Shown here piece after piece: positions 7,601 to 15,882 of a stretch of DNA of 64,000 nucleotides. How positions within the stretch are numbered: the first letter of the stretch is position 1; each line of letters starts with the position of its first letter. The position numbers and the translations under genes were made by a program. Source of the stretch: Candidatus Cloacimonadota bacterium (lineage in GTDB: Bacteria; Cloacimonadota; Cloacimonadia; Cloacimonadales; Cloacimonadaceae); the NCBI GenBank assembly GCA_023421135.1, contig JAEZUG010000026.1, positions 1 through 64,000 of the forward strand, written 5' to 3'. The notes below the pieces were generated by a model. It was not told where the DNA came from, did no database searches, and saw nothing but the letters and a program-made list of their open reading frames with translations.

Positions 7601-8976
7601 AGCTCTCGGAAGCTGATGGAGGAATGCTCTGCCTGCATGAAAGCAGTACCTTGCCGGGTTCCTGGGAGTACAAGCTGTATAAGGGTACTTCTCCGGACGA
7701 TAAGAATCACAGCATCTTCATGGATCTGTGCCATCAGGTTTACAACAGCAAGAAGCTGGAAAACTACAAACAACCTCACTTTGCACCTGATTACAACAAC
7801 ATCCTCATCTTGCCTTTATCTATCCGCAAGAACACACTGGGCGTGGTTCTGCTCTTTAGCACCAGCGGAGCTCATTATTTCTCTGAAAGGATAATCAATC
7901 TCCTGAGCGCTCTTACCAATCAGGTGATTGTGATCATAGAAAATATCCGCAGTGCCAATCTGGAAAAGACCCACGCTGTGATCCGTGAGCAGCTCAATTC
8001 CAATAACCTCTATGCCAATATCATCGGCACCAGTCCAGAGATGCAGAAGATCTTTGAGATCATCGAGAAGGTGAAGGATACGCCCACCTCAGTGCTTTTG
8101 GAAGGTCCTAGCGGAACAGGAAAGGAACTCATTGCCAGAGCTCTGCACTTTAGCAGCAACAGGAGCAATAAGTCTTTTGTCGCCCAGTACTGTGGAGCTT
8201 TGCCGGAGACACTGCTGGAAAGCGAACTCTTTGGACATGTGAAGGGTTCGTTCACTGGAGCAGCCTATGATAAGAAGGGACTCTTTGAGATAGCCGATGG
8301 CGGAACCTTCTTCCTGGATGAGATAGCCGATATCAGCCAAAGCACTCAGGCCAAGCTTCTGCGCTTCTTACAGGAAGGCGAGATCAAGAGAGTGGGCGCC
8401 ACCAAGACGGAAAAGGTGAATGTGCGTGTGGTCTGCGCCACGAACGTGTCTCTCCTGGATAAAGTCAAAGACGGTTCATTCCGGCTGGATCTGTACTACC
8501 GACTGAACGTGATCAAGATTGAAGTGCCTCCCCTCAAAACCAGAAAGGGGGACATCCCTCTCTTATCAGTTCACTTTCTGGATAAGTATAATAAACGCAT
8601 CAATAAGTCCGTGGTTGGCATCTCTGATGAAGCCATGAAGATCATGGAAAACTATGACTGGCCAGGTAATGTGCGCCAGCTTGAAAATGAAATAGAACGC
8701 GCCGTGACTCTGGCGGAGAACAATAGCTTCATCAAGCCCTCAGATTTCTCTGAGGAAGTGCGGAAGTATATCGAAAACGTGCAGACCATCAAGCTGCTGA
8801 ATAGCAAGCGATCGCTGAAGGATGCCATTGAAGAATTGGAACGCAAGCTGATAACTGAAAGTATGGAACAGAACCAATGGAACCAAACTCAGGCAGCCAA
8901 GGAACTGGGTCTCTCCCGGCAAGGCTTGATTAAGAAGCTTAAGAGATATAACCTATACAAGGAAGAAGAAGCTTGA
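4690..8976 (+). CDS. STAND ATPase-TPR-GAF-sigma54 AAA+-Fis transcriptional regulator
   Basis: A 1428-residue cytoplasmic regulator. Order of parts: a STAND/AAA_16-type ATPase (Walker A GKSGSGKS at residues 39-46, Walker B LLVIDDCD near 127-137), about twelve tetratricopeptide-like repeats (roughly 395-940), a GAF-like domain (940-1090), a sigma54-activator AAA+ domain (Walker A GPSGTGKE near 1139-1146, GSFTGA in place of GAFTGA near 1185, Walker B FFLDEIAD near 1205) and a Fis-type helix-turn-helix at the end. The start at 4690 is chosen for GAGGTGAT directly upstream; an ATG at 4585 would add 35 residues without a ribosome-binding site. The likely role is signal-gated activation of sigma54 promoters, with ligand sensing by the STAND-TPR and GAF parts. 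The stop overlaps the TTG start of dinG. Confidence 0.85.
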   Translation: MPERLMHKMHSFVQDRFPLSKVIGVLSDKNSSHLLEITGKSGSGKSYLIAPMLEALKDSYSKIEYFSPNPLRYNHFRDVIKILTDIEDQKLEDLLLTHQKDYSTGKRYDFYYYITEQLLQGKHFHQMLLVIDDCDVLDHYTRDFLQYLVQYTEDLGVQIVVFSQKRLFSFSILEQVPSASVDEIQKLLTQLFPQTDFSYVSESEILCRISDGNLMIMERILMEMLKGKNKPVFDLSPYLERSFNAVQIYHEALEKLSKSQTEILIGLFALDGLDEEGFKQSLGTGKTAEKDLNALLDLGLVNLVNHRFVIQKKNAFSEWLKNNPGVLSSALLVKIIKQLSKDDATGQVLARLHSLVGTYPEELFLGLMHQLGLICDNENMIALFEYALKNTKEPEAMLELNLRMGRAFSDNNEKDKAVDFFRKCLHICSENDLPAEEVIFQLASTLFEINSSAFALEIIKKYSPSTIDPWMKVRIRMLKADILVESEEYEEAIQTIEAVMHSLSSLENKLHRYLAQAEAKKIKGKIHYYVNEWDQAEIAFKDAENMYQLAEDQKGLAAISNNLGVLYMFQGDWEKSEYCFLRSLAIEKEIYNLNGISVCYNNLGGLMDDKGDQLRSISYLEEALKIQKLLNEPYNISNIYNNIGITLMDQGQYAQAEEVLVKSLETATDFNFFRHIVASLNNLGALHFKKGNWNLSISYYEQAISKSQENSFNEGLLRSFNNLGEVYEKQNELNLAYDLYFKGLELLSTVSDDYIKAELYGNLGSVLTKLHKFKEAYGYLVESFDFFKSLNARDKIMEGCQKQAYYFILTHNLESADYYLKQAMKMAHEQNHPFEIGRSFYLRALLERKDLESAKTNLEESIKMFVQTGSSYELSLANYELASVLFEMKEWEPALQILKNNRKIIQEYGSIKLLEQNDILLQKISREYSAQMQDIKFEENLLNQFYEITQNLNTLTDLDVLIENSLSSLIELSEADGGMLCLHESSTLPGSWEYKLYKGTSPDDKNHSIFMDLCHQVYNSKKLENYKQPHFAPDYNNILILPLSIRKNTLGVVLLFSTSGAHYFSERIINLLSALTNQVIVIIENIRSANLEKTHAVIREQLNSNNLYANIIGTSPEMQKIFEIIEKVKDTPTSVLLEGPSGTGKELIARALHFSSNRSNKSFVAQYCGALPETLLESELFGHVKGSFTGAAYDKKGLFEIADGGTFFLDEIADISQSTQAKLLRFLQEGEIKRVGATKTEKVNVRVVCATNVSLLDKVKDGSFRLDLYYRLNVIKIEVPPLKTRKGDIPLLSVHFLDKYNKRINKSVVGISDEAMKIMENYDWPGNVRQLENEIERAVTLAENNSFIKPSDFSEEVRKYIENVQTIKLLNSKRSLKDAIEELERKLITESMEQNQWNQTQAAKELGLSRQGLIKKLKRYNLYKEEEA

Positions 8977-11843
8977 GCTCTGATACATCTGAACAAAAAG
9001 TAGAATCTCTGGATAGCATCCTGAATTTCGTCTCCCTGGATATCGAGACCACGGGCTTGGATACACGCAGGGATGAGATTATTCAGATAGCTGCGATCCG
9101 ATTCACTGCGGGAAAGAAAACAGAAGTCTTTGATAGCTTTGTGAAACCCAATGCTAAGGTGCCCACTTTCATCAAAGCTCTTACTCACATCTCATCGGAA
9201 GATCTAAAGAATGCTCCGGATATTAAGGCTGTTCTTCCCAAGCTTCTGGAGTTCATTGGTGATTCTGTGATAGTAGGCCAAAATATTGCTTTTGATTTGG
9301 GGTTTATTGATGAGAATCTGATACGTATGGGCAAGTTTCCCATTCGTAATCAGAGATGGGATACGGCCGAGATCGGCAGGGTTTATCTGCCATTCATCAA
9401 TAATCACAAGCTGGGAACCATGTGTAGAGAGTTTTATATAGTGCTGGATAATGCTCATCGGGCAGACGCAGATGCTGTTGCCACCGGAGAGCTGCTTTGC
9501 CACCTGAGTCATCACATCTACGATCACTATAGTCTGGTGCTCAACGCCAGACTCTTGGATCTTGCCAAACAGGCCAAGCTGGAAGACAGCCTATATCACT
9601 ATCTGTATAAACTAGTCGAGTTTCAAAGACATTATGCTTTGATTGGTAAGAAGCCTGAGCCACCTGAAAACAAGCTGGTTAACGTCATCGATCATCAGAT
9701 TCCGGGCAATGGAGTAGCGGATATTGAGAACGTCTTTGGTCCTTCCGGAATATTCTCCCAGCGCTTTGAAAACTATGAATTCAGAAGTGGCCAGCTAGAG
9801 ATGGCCAAACACATTGCTCTGGCTTTTGAGCAGGAACATCATCTGGCAGTGGAGGCAGGCACGGGAGTGGGGAAGTCTTTTGCATACTTGGTTCCTGCCA
9901 TGCAATATGGACTGGATAAACGTACCAAAGTTTTGATCTCTACCAACACCAAGAACCTCCAGGAACAGCTCTTCTTCAAGGATATACCAGCTCTTCGCAA
10001 GATCATCCCCATCCCCTTTAAAGCATGTTTGGTAAAGGGGAGGGACAATTATATCTGTGAACGGCGTTGGAATGAGTTGCTGAGCGACCAGAGCAAAGGC
10101 TATACAGATTATGAAGCACATGCTTTACTCTATCTGGTGGTTTGGAAGCAGCTCACTCACACAGGAGATATCTCGGAGAATTCGTCCTTCGATCGCAGCC
10201 GGTTCAGCTTTGTGTGGAGAAAAGTATGCTCAGATCGCTACCTCTGTGGAGGAAGAAGATGTCCGCTCAATAAGAGCTGCTATCTGATGAAGCTCCGTAA
10301 GGATATTGAGGACGCCAGTATAGTGGTGGCCAATCACTCTTTGCTTCTGGCTGATATGCAGACCGATAACCAGAGCTTGGGAGAATATAGCTATCTGGTA
10401 GTAGATGAGGCTCATAACCTAATGGCTTCTGCTGCTCGTCTTTTGGGCTTTGAACTCGGCTATGTGGATTTGAATTCTCTGCTTCAGCAATTGGGTAGCT
10501 CTCATCGCAGGCAACACACAGGCTTTTTGAGCCAATTAAACAGGGCAGTTGAAAAGAGTCTCTGCCCGGATGCTGTGAAGACACAGATGAGCTCACTGGT
10601 CAAGAATGTGGAGAAGAATATTGAGTTTCTTCGCAAACCTCTGCAGGACATGTTCAATGAGGCTGGTCGGATAGTTCTCCAGGCAGATAGCTTTGGAAAG
10701 TGCAGGATAAAGACTCAAGGACAGTATCCTGCTTTAGACGAGAAATTGCTTAGTGTAAGGAACACCTGGAAATCCCTGGTGAAAGATCTCACGGCTATAA
10801 GCAATGTGCTCAGCACTATCAAAACGGGTGTTCTGGCTCAATATGAGAACTATGTGGAAAGCCTGTCTTCCTTTGGTGCTCGCATGTCTGAAATCGAACA
10901 ATCCATGATGATACTCCTGGATCCAGATCTGGATAACTATGCTCTGTGGTTGGAAAACAATGGGGGAGACCGGAATACACCCTCAGCGGTTATCTGTTAC
11001 GCACCAGTTGAGGTGGGAGAGCATCTCAACCGGATTCTTTACAAAAATGTCCGAAGCATTGTCTTTACATCAGCCACTCTCGCTTTAAGAGGTTCTTTCA
11101 AGTTTTTCAAGGGACAGAGTGGCCTTAATCTGGTGGAGGATGGTAAGCTGGTTGAGGAGATAGTGGATTCTCCTTTTGACTACGATAAACAGTCACGTCT
11201 CATGATCAGCAGCTTCTTACCAGAACCCAAAGACCGTTTCTTTGGGAATCAAGCCCTGGCCTGTCTGGAGCAGATAGTAACATCGGTCAATATCGGTACC
11301 ATGGTACTTTTTACTTCCTATAAGGACCTGAACCAGGTTTTCGAGCACCTTTCAGATGTGTTGTATCAGAACAACCGCAGTTTCTTCGCCCAGGGTAAAG
11401 GCTCCAGCCGTTCATCTATTCTGAGTGAGTTTAAACAGGTGGATAATGCAGTACTCCTGGGCACCAGTTCATTTTGGGAAGGGGTGGACATTCAAGGTAA
11501 GTCACTATCACTTCTTATTCTGTACAAGCTGCCCTTCATGGTGCCATCCGAACCAGTCGTGGAAGCTTATATCGATAAATTGGAACGAGAGCAGAAAGAC
11601 TCCTTCATGTACTATATGTTGCCCAATGCACTCCTGAGATTACGCCAGGGCTTTGGCAGACTGATCAGAAGTAAGAGTGATACTGGTATAGTGTTAATAA
11701 TGGATTCCAGAGTCTCTACCAAGAAGTATGGTAGTTATTTTAAAGAAGTATTACCTTGTCAAAGTCGTGAGTTCCAATCTGAACAACAGCTCTTTAGTGA
11801 AATCGCTGCCTTTTTCAGAAACCAAGAAACGGAAGACAAATGA
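8973..11843 (+). CDS. dinG: DnaQ-like exonuclease-DinG family helicase
   Basis: A 956-residue two-domain DNA repair enzyme. Residues about 16-180 form a DEDD 3'-5' exonuclease (DIETTG as exo I). The rest is an XPD/DinG superfamily-2 helicase with Walker A AGTGVGKS near 295, VVDEAH near 477, and four Cys around 360-430 (ICERRW, VCSDRYLC, CPLNKSC) arranged as in the 4Fe-4S domain of DinG. The C-terminal QGFGRLIRS motif VI is present. The start is TTG, overlapping the regulator's stop as TTGA, so the two are translationally coupled. Exonuclease-helicase fusions of this type are known in Firmicutes and other lineages. It probably unwinds forked or R-loop DNA with 3' trimming. Confidence 0.92.
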   Translation: MSSDTSEQKVESLDSILNFVSLDIETTGLDTRRDEIIQIAAIRFTAGKKTEVFDSFVKPNAKVPTFIKALTHISSEDLKNAPDIKAVLPKLLEFIGDSVIVGQNIAFDLGFIDENLIRMGKFPIRNQRWDTAEIGRVYLPFINNHKLGTMCREFYIVLDNAHRADADAVATGELLCHLSHHIYDHYSLVLNARLLDLAKQAKLEDSLYHYLYKLVEFQRHYALIGKKPEPPENKLVNVIDHQIPGNGVADIENVFGPSGIFSQRFENYEFRSGQLEMAKHIALAFEQEHHLAVEAGTGVGKSFAYLVPAMQYGLDKRTKVLISTNTKNLQEQLFFKDIPALRKIIPIPFKACLVKGRDNYICERRWNELLSDQSKGYTDYEAHALLYLVVWKQLTHTGDISENSSFDRSRFSFVWRKVCSDRYLCGGRRCPLNKSCYLMKLRKDIEDASIVVANHSLLLADMQTDNQSLGEYSYLVVDEAHNLMASAARLLGFELGYVDLNSLLQQLGSSHRRQHTGFLSQLNRAVEKSLCPDAVKTQMSSLVKNVEKNIEFLRKPLQDMFNEAGRIVLQADSFGKCRIKTQGQYPALDEKLLSVRNTWKSLVKDLTAISNVLSTIKTGVLAQYENYVESLSSFGARMSEIEQSMMILLDPDLDNYALWLENNGGDRNTPSAVICYAPVEVGEHLNRILYKNVRSIVFTSATLALRGSFKFFKGQSGLNLVEDGKLVEEIVDSPFDYDKQSRLMISSFLPEPKDRFFGNQALACLEQIVTSVNIGTMVLFTSYKDLNQVFEHLSDVLYQNNRSFFAQGKGSSRSSILSEFKQVDNAVLLGTSSFWEGVDIQGKSLSLLILYKLPFMVPSEPVVEAYIDKLEREQKDSFMYYMLPNALLRLRQGFGRLIRSKSDTGIVLIMDSRVSTKKYGSYFKEVLPCQSREFQSEQQLFSEIAAFFRNQETEDK

Positions 11844-12769
11844 GAGAAACTATTACTCAGCGTTTTGGAGCCCTACATGAAGACGGGAGACTGCGGTTTG
11901 ATGAACCACTTTCCCGTCACTGCAGCTTCAAAATCGGTGGCCCTGCCGACGTTATAGCAATACCACAGACAGAAAAAGAATTCATCGAGCTGCTCAGCTT
12001 TGCTCTGGAACACCAAGTTCCCTACTTCATCCTGGGCAATGGCTCAAATCTGCTGATCAGCGACAAAGGCTACCGTGGCCTGATTATCAAGAGCTCTGGA
12101 ATGAACAAGATATCAAGAGACGAGCTCTTTATCTCTGCTTATGCGGGTACAGTGCTCTCGCAAGCCTGCAGCTTTGCCAGAGATCTGGGTCTGGCAGGTC
12201 TTGAGTGGGCCAGCGGGATACCCGGAACTGTGGGCGGAGCAGTTTTCATGAATGCCGGAGCCTATGGAGGAGAGATCAAAGACTGCCTCTATTTCAGCAG
12301 ATGTATTCGCCCTGACTTAGAGTCTTTGAGGGCTAAGAACCCAATCATCTACCTCAAGAATGAAGAGCATCACTTTGCTTACCGTAAAAGCTCTCTACAA
12401 TCCAGTGGACTAATAGTCCTCAGCTCCGCTTTCAAGCTTGAGAAGGATTCTACGGAGGCAATATCTGCCAGAATGGAAGAGCTGAAACAGCAGAGAAACT
12501 CTAAACAACCCATGGATCTACCATCAGCTGGCAGCGTGTTTAAGCGTCCGGAAGGTCATTTCACCGGTAAATTGATTGATGACTGCGGGCTTAGAGGTTA
12601 TCGGATAGGAGATGCGGCAGTATCGGATAAGCACTGCGGTTTCATTGTGAATATGGGGAAAGCTAGCTTTAATGATGTTTTTGCCTTGATCCAACACGTC
12701 AAAAGTACGGTAAAAGAAAGATTCGGAGTGGAACTAGAGACTGAGATCAGACTTCTGGGTGAGCTTTGA
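11840..12769 (+). CDS. murB: UDP-N-acetylenolpyruvoylglucosamine reductase
   Basis: A 309-residue FAD enzyme that reduces UDP-GlcNAc-enolpyruvate to UDP-MurNAc with NADPH in peptidoglycan synthesis. The FAD-binding segment NGSNLLI and the MurB signature SGIPGTVGGAVFMNAGAYGGE lie in the first half. The catalytic Ser is in PSAGSVFKRP near residue 232 and the catalytic Glu is in LETEIRL near the C-terminus. YRKSS near residue 175 marks the family Tyr/Arg region. The ATGA start overlaps the dinG stop by four bases, and the stop overlaps the next gene's TTG, so it sits inside a tightly coupled operon. Confidence 0.95.
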   Translation: MRETITQRFGALHEDGRLRFDEPLSRHCSFKIGGPADVIAIPQTEKEFIELLSFALEHQVPYFILGNGSNLLISDKGYRGLIIKSSGMNKISRDELFISAYAGTVLSQACSFARDLGLAGLEWASGIPGTVGGAVFMNAGAYGGEIKDCLYFSRCIRPDLESLRAKNPIIYLKNEEHHFAYRKSSLQSSGLIVLSSAFKLEKDSTEAISARMEELKQQRNSKQPMDLPSAGSVFKRPEGHFTGKLIDDCGLRGYRIGDAAVSDKHCGFIVNMGKASFNDVFALIQHVKSTVKERFGVELETEIRLLGEL

Positions 12770-13554
12770 GACAATCTGGAAAATACATATATCCTTCAAT
12801 CCTATTTGTTCTGTTGATTCTTGCTTGGCACGCTCTCAGTCTGAGCCGCAGCCTGGACTCCTGGATATTGCCATCTCCTCTTAAGGTGCTCTCTGCTTTC
12901 ACTGAAGCCGGCGATCTACTATGGTATCATTTCAAGTTTACTCTGCAAGCCACACTCTATGGTTTTGCCATCAGCATAGTTCTTGGCTTGATCACAGCCA
13001 TGATAATGGATAACATCAGAGCTTTTCATCAGGCTCTGTATCCCTATATCATTGCTTCTCAAACCATCCCGATCATAGCTATTGCACCTCTGCTTATCAT
13101 CTGGTTTGGCTATGGGCTGGCATCCAAAGTCTTCACAGTGGTGCTCATTTGCTTTTTCCCCATAGCATTAAATTTCTGGATTGGTCTGAGCAGCGTGAGC
13201 ATAGATCAGATTCGTCTGATTCGCTCAATGGGAGCAGGACGTTGGAAGACTTTCCTCTATCTTAAACTGCCTGCCTCACTACCAAGCCTGTTTACCGGGC
13301 TCAAGCTTTCTGCTACCTACAGTGTAATGGGTGCGATTATTGGTGAGTGGTTAGGCGGAGTCGGCGGCTTGGGAATCTATATGACCAGAGCCAGCAAATC
13401 ATATTTGACTCATCATGTCTATGCCATAGTGATTGTGATAGTAATGCTCAGCCTGGCTCTCTTCTTAGTCGTATCACTATTTGAGCGCTTACTCCTAAAG
13501 TGGAACGCTCCTAAACAAGAAGAGTATAAAGATTTCAAGGAATTAAGGAATTAA
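12766..13554 (+). CDS. ABC transporter permease, nitrate/sulfonate/thiamine-precursor type
   Basis: A 262-residue inner-membrane protein with about six hydrophobic segments. It carries the binding-protein-dependent permease loop (EAA-type) MGAGRWKTFLYLKLPASLP near residue 165. The family (SsuC/TauC/ThiX) imports small anions or thiamine-pyrimidine precursors together with an ATPase and a periplasmic binding protein. Neither partner is encoded nearby, so the substrate cannot be assigned. It starts with TTG overlapping the murB stop. It may share an ATPase encoded elsewhere. Confidence 0.85.
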   Translation: MRQSGKYIYPSILFVLLILAWHALSLSRSLDSWILPSPLKVLSAFTEAGDLLWYHFKFTLQATLYGFAISIVLGLITAMIMDNIRAFHQALYPYIIASQTIPIIAIAPLLIIWFGYGLASKVFTVVLICFFPIALNFWIGLSSVSIDQIRLIRSMGAGRWKTFLYLKLPASLPSLFTGLKLSATYSVMGAIIGEWLGGVGGLGIYMTRASKSYLTHHVYAIVIVIVMLSLALFLVVSLFERLLLKWNAPKQEEYKDFKELRN

Positions 13555-13629
13555 TTTGTGGTCATAATGATTTTAATGGACTATATTGTTGAATAAGAGC
13601 CAAATCTAACAGCCAAAAAGGAGACCCTA

Positions 13630-14457
13630 ATGCTAGCTATCACTGGTATCGGACAAGCAATTACAGAATTCTTCACACCAGATAGAATCTCTATGCTGGT
13701 TCGAGTTGCCCTTATCTTAGGCATAGGGCTGCCATTGCTATCTTTGATTAAGAAGATTACGGTCAAGCTAACTCATGGCAAGCTTTCTCCCCAATCCGAG
13801 CAGTTGATCCAGAGAGCTGTTTATTATCTCGGTTTCCTGGTTTTGGTGGTTACTCTGTTGAATGAGTTTGGCTTCAAGCTTTCGGCTCTTCTGGGAGCTG
13901 CTGGTGTGCTTGGTATTGCAATAGGCTTTGCTTCTCAGACCAGTGTATCCAATATCATAAGCGGTATCTTCCTGATTAGTGAGAAACCCTTTGTTATCGG
14001 AGACGTGATTGACATCGGGGGAACGATCGGAACAGTGGCCTCAATCGATCTCCTCTCCATAAAGCTTAAGACCCCAGACAACCGTTTTGTACGTGTTCCC
14101 AATGAGAACATGATCAAGACTGAAGTCATCAATATCACACGATTCGAAACACGAAGGGTAAACATCAATGTCTCAGTAGCATATGAATCAGATATGAGTA
14201 AGGTTCTGCAAATTCTTGACAACATCGCCAATACTGAAGAACTTGCCCTCAAAGAACCCAAATACATTTCGGTCGTTGATGCCTTCTCCGATTCAGGCAT
14301 CAATGTCCTCTTTGGAGTTTGGGGAAATACCAGCGACTATTGGACCTTACGGAACAATCTGATGCTTAGGGTTAAACAGGAGTTTGAAAATAACGGGATA
14401 TCGATTCCATATCCCCACGTGCAGATTGTTGCACAGAACAACAAAGAACAAGTATAG
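13630..14457 (+). CDS. Small-conductance mechanosensitive channel (MscS family)
   Basis: A 275-residue inner-membrane channel that opens under membrane tension to release solutes. Three transmembrane segments lie in the first 125 residues; the third is the glycine/alanine-rich pore helix (LLGAAGVLGIAIGFASQ, then NIISGIF). The MscS beta domain follows with FVIGDVIDIGG and a cytosolic C-terminal part ending in IPYPHVQI. The length matches E. coli MscS. AAGGAG lies before the ATG. A 75-base gap separates it from the permease and 14 bases from the phosphatase downstream. Confidence 0.92.
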   Translation: MLAITGIGQAITEFFTPDRISMLVRVALILGIGLPLLSLIKKITVKLTHGKLSPQSEQLIQRAVYYLGFLVLVVTLLNEFGFKLSALLGAAGVLGIAIGFASQTSVSNIISGIFLISEKPFVIGDVIDIGGTIGTVASIDLLSIKLKTPDNRFVRVPNENMIKTEVINITRFETRRVNINVSVAYESDMSKVLQILDNIANTEELALKEPKYISVVDAFSDSGINVLFGVWGNTSDYWTLRNNLMLRVKQEFENNGISIPYPHVQIVAQNNKEQV

Positions 14458-14471
14458 AAGAGGTAAGAATT

Positions 14472-15170
14472 ATGACAAAACCCAAGATCAAAGGCATCAT
14501 CTTTGATATGGATGGGACACTTTTAGACACACTCAAGGATATTGCTGACGCAATGAACGAAGCCTTGGTAGAATTCGGTTTCCCCGCTCATCCTGAAGAA
14601 GACTACAAGGGTTTTGTAGGTAGTGGGCTTTCCGAACTTTGCAAAAGAGTTCTTCCTGAGAAGAACCAAAGCCAAACGCAGATCAACAAGCTGACTCAGA
14701 AGTTTTGGGAAAACTATGAGAACAATTGGTTCATGCACACCAAACCGTATTCCGGAATCATGTATCTGGTTCAGTTGGGGATAGCCCGCAAGCTCAAGCT
14801 TGCCATCCTATCAAACAAACCTCATTACTTTACAAAGAAAATGATCAGGCATTTCTTCAGGGGTGCCATGATCAAGCATTTCAAAAACCCCTTTGGAATT
14901 TACAGTGGAGAACAGACAGATAAGCCCGCTAAGCCAGATCCAACGATCGCTCTTGAGCTTGCTGAGCGCTTGAATGTGCTGCCAGCAAATATAGCTTTTG
15001 TGGGTGATAGTGATGTGGACATGCAGACGGCAAAGAATGCAGGCATGATCGCAGTTGGCGCCGCCTGGGGATTCAGAAGCAAGAAAGAACTCCAGGATGC
15101 CGGAGCCGATTACGTCTTCGACACAGCCCTTGATTTGGTGAAGTTCATAGAATCCGAGCCTGCTATCTGA
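14472..15170 (+). CDS. gph: HAD-family phosphatase, phosphoglycolate phosphatase-like
   Basis: A 232-residue soluble haloacid dehalogenase phosphatase. Motif I is [10 protein letters not shown] (nucleophile Asp near residue 12), motif II LSNKP, motif III Lys in KPAKPDP, motif [10 protein letters not shown]. The helical cap between motifs I and II is the C1 type of phosphoglycolate phosphatases. The exact substrate (2-phosphoglycolate, pyrophosphate or a sugar phosphate) cannot be fixed from sequence. The stop overlaps the start of the YjbQ gene by one base. Confidence 0.85.
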   Translation: MTKPKIKGIIFDMDGTLLDTLKDIADAMNEALVEFGFPAHPEEDYKGFVGSGLSELCKRVLPEKNQSQTQINKLTQKFWENYENNWFMHTKPYSGIMYLVQLGIARKLKLAILSNKPHYFTKKMIRHFFRGAMIKHFKNPFGIYSGEQTDKPAKPDPTIALELAERLNVLPANIAFVGDSDVDMQTAKNAGMIAVGAAWGFRSKKELQDAGADYVFDTALDLVKFIESEPAI

Positions 15171-15586
15171 TGAAATCATTCAGGAAGGTTCTCACGATCA
15201 GAACAGACACCCGACGAGCCTATCTGAACCTCACACCCCAGGTGGAGACTGCCATCCGGGAAAGCGGGATCAGAGAAGGAATGTGCTTGGTAAATGCCAT
15301 GCATATCACGGCCTCAGTGTTTATTAACGATCATGAGAGCGGTTTGCATGCCGACTTTGAGAAGTGGCTGGAGAAGCTTGCCCCGGAGAAACCTCATAAC
15401 CAATATCAACACAATGGCTATGAAGAAAATGCCGATGCCCACCTGAAACGTCAGATCATGGGCAGAGAAGTGGTTTGTGCCATTACAGAAGGCAAATTGG
15501 ACTTCGGTCCATGGGAGCAGATATTCTACGGCGAATTCGATGGTATGCGTGACAAACGAGTCCTGATCAAACTGATCGGAGAATAA
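15170..15586 (+). CDS. YjbQ/UPF0047 family protein
   Basis: A 138-residue protein of the YjbQ family, which some reports link to weak thiamine-phosphate synthase activity. The conserved core is visible: [19 protein letters not shown], then [28 protein letters not shown] and the C-terminal RVLIKLIGE. The length is the family norm. ATG shares a base with the phosphatase stop. It is the last gene of the plus-strand run and is followed by a strong terminator at 15609-15639. Confidence 0.85.
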   Translation: MKSFRKVLTIRTDTRRAYLNLTPQVETAIRESGIREGMCLVNAMHITASVFINDHESGLHADFEKWLEKLAPEKPHNQYQHNGYEENADAHLKRQIMGREVVCAITEGKLDFGPWEQIFYGEFDGMRDKRVLIKLIGE

Positions 15587-15608
15587 CCCAGCTATTAATA
15601 GCAGATAA

Positions 15609-15639
15609 ACGGGCAGTGAATACACTGCCCGTTTTTTTT
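15609..15639 (+). terminator. Intrinsic terminator after YjbQ gene
   Basis: A perfect 10-base stem ACGGGCAGTG / CACTGCCCGT with an AATA loop is followed by eight T residues. Confidence 0.92.
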
Positions 15640-15680
15640 CCTCGTCAAACATAGTCCTTTCCTATTCCTCCCCAAGATGA

Positions 15681-15755
15681 TTCTTTAGCAATTCATTAGC
15701 GATCCTTTAGCGAAAGCTAAGGAAAGACTTATGCTGTATTAAGTTATGGATAAGC
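15681..15755 (+). repeat. Structured intergenic repeat, copy A
   Basis: Contains 11-base tandem units of the TTTAGCGATCC type (two degenerate units), a hairpin TTAGC-GAAA-GCTAA, then a conserved tail with CTTAT...TAAGTTATGG. Related copies are at 30379-30466 (minus), 44024-44107 and 54002-54094. It lies between convergent genes. Confidence 0.75.
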
Positions 15756-15830
15756 AATTGAATAAGGGTCCTATCTACATACAGATGGATAGTTTAGAAG
15801 CACCACAGTCAACATATTGGAGTGGATGAA

Positions 15831-15861
15831 GCAAAAGAACGGCCTCCCAATTGAGAGGCCG
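15831..15861 (-). terminator. Terminator for the secreted-protein gene
   Basis: On the minus strand, CGGCCTC / GAGGCCG with an 8-base loop is followed by TTCTTTTGC. It lies 22 bases past the stop of the gene at 15883-17199. Confidence 0.8.
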
Positions 15862-15882
15862 GATATCTTTGTTGATCAAGTT

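Noticed and set aside
15681..15755. TTTAGCGATCC units as a CRISPR array
   Set aside because: The 11-base units are contiguous, with no spacers, and each cluster has at most four units.
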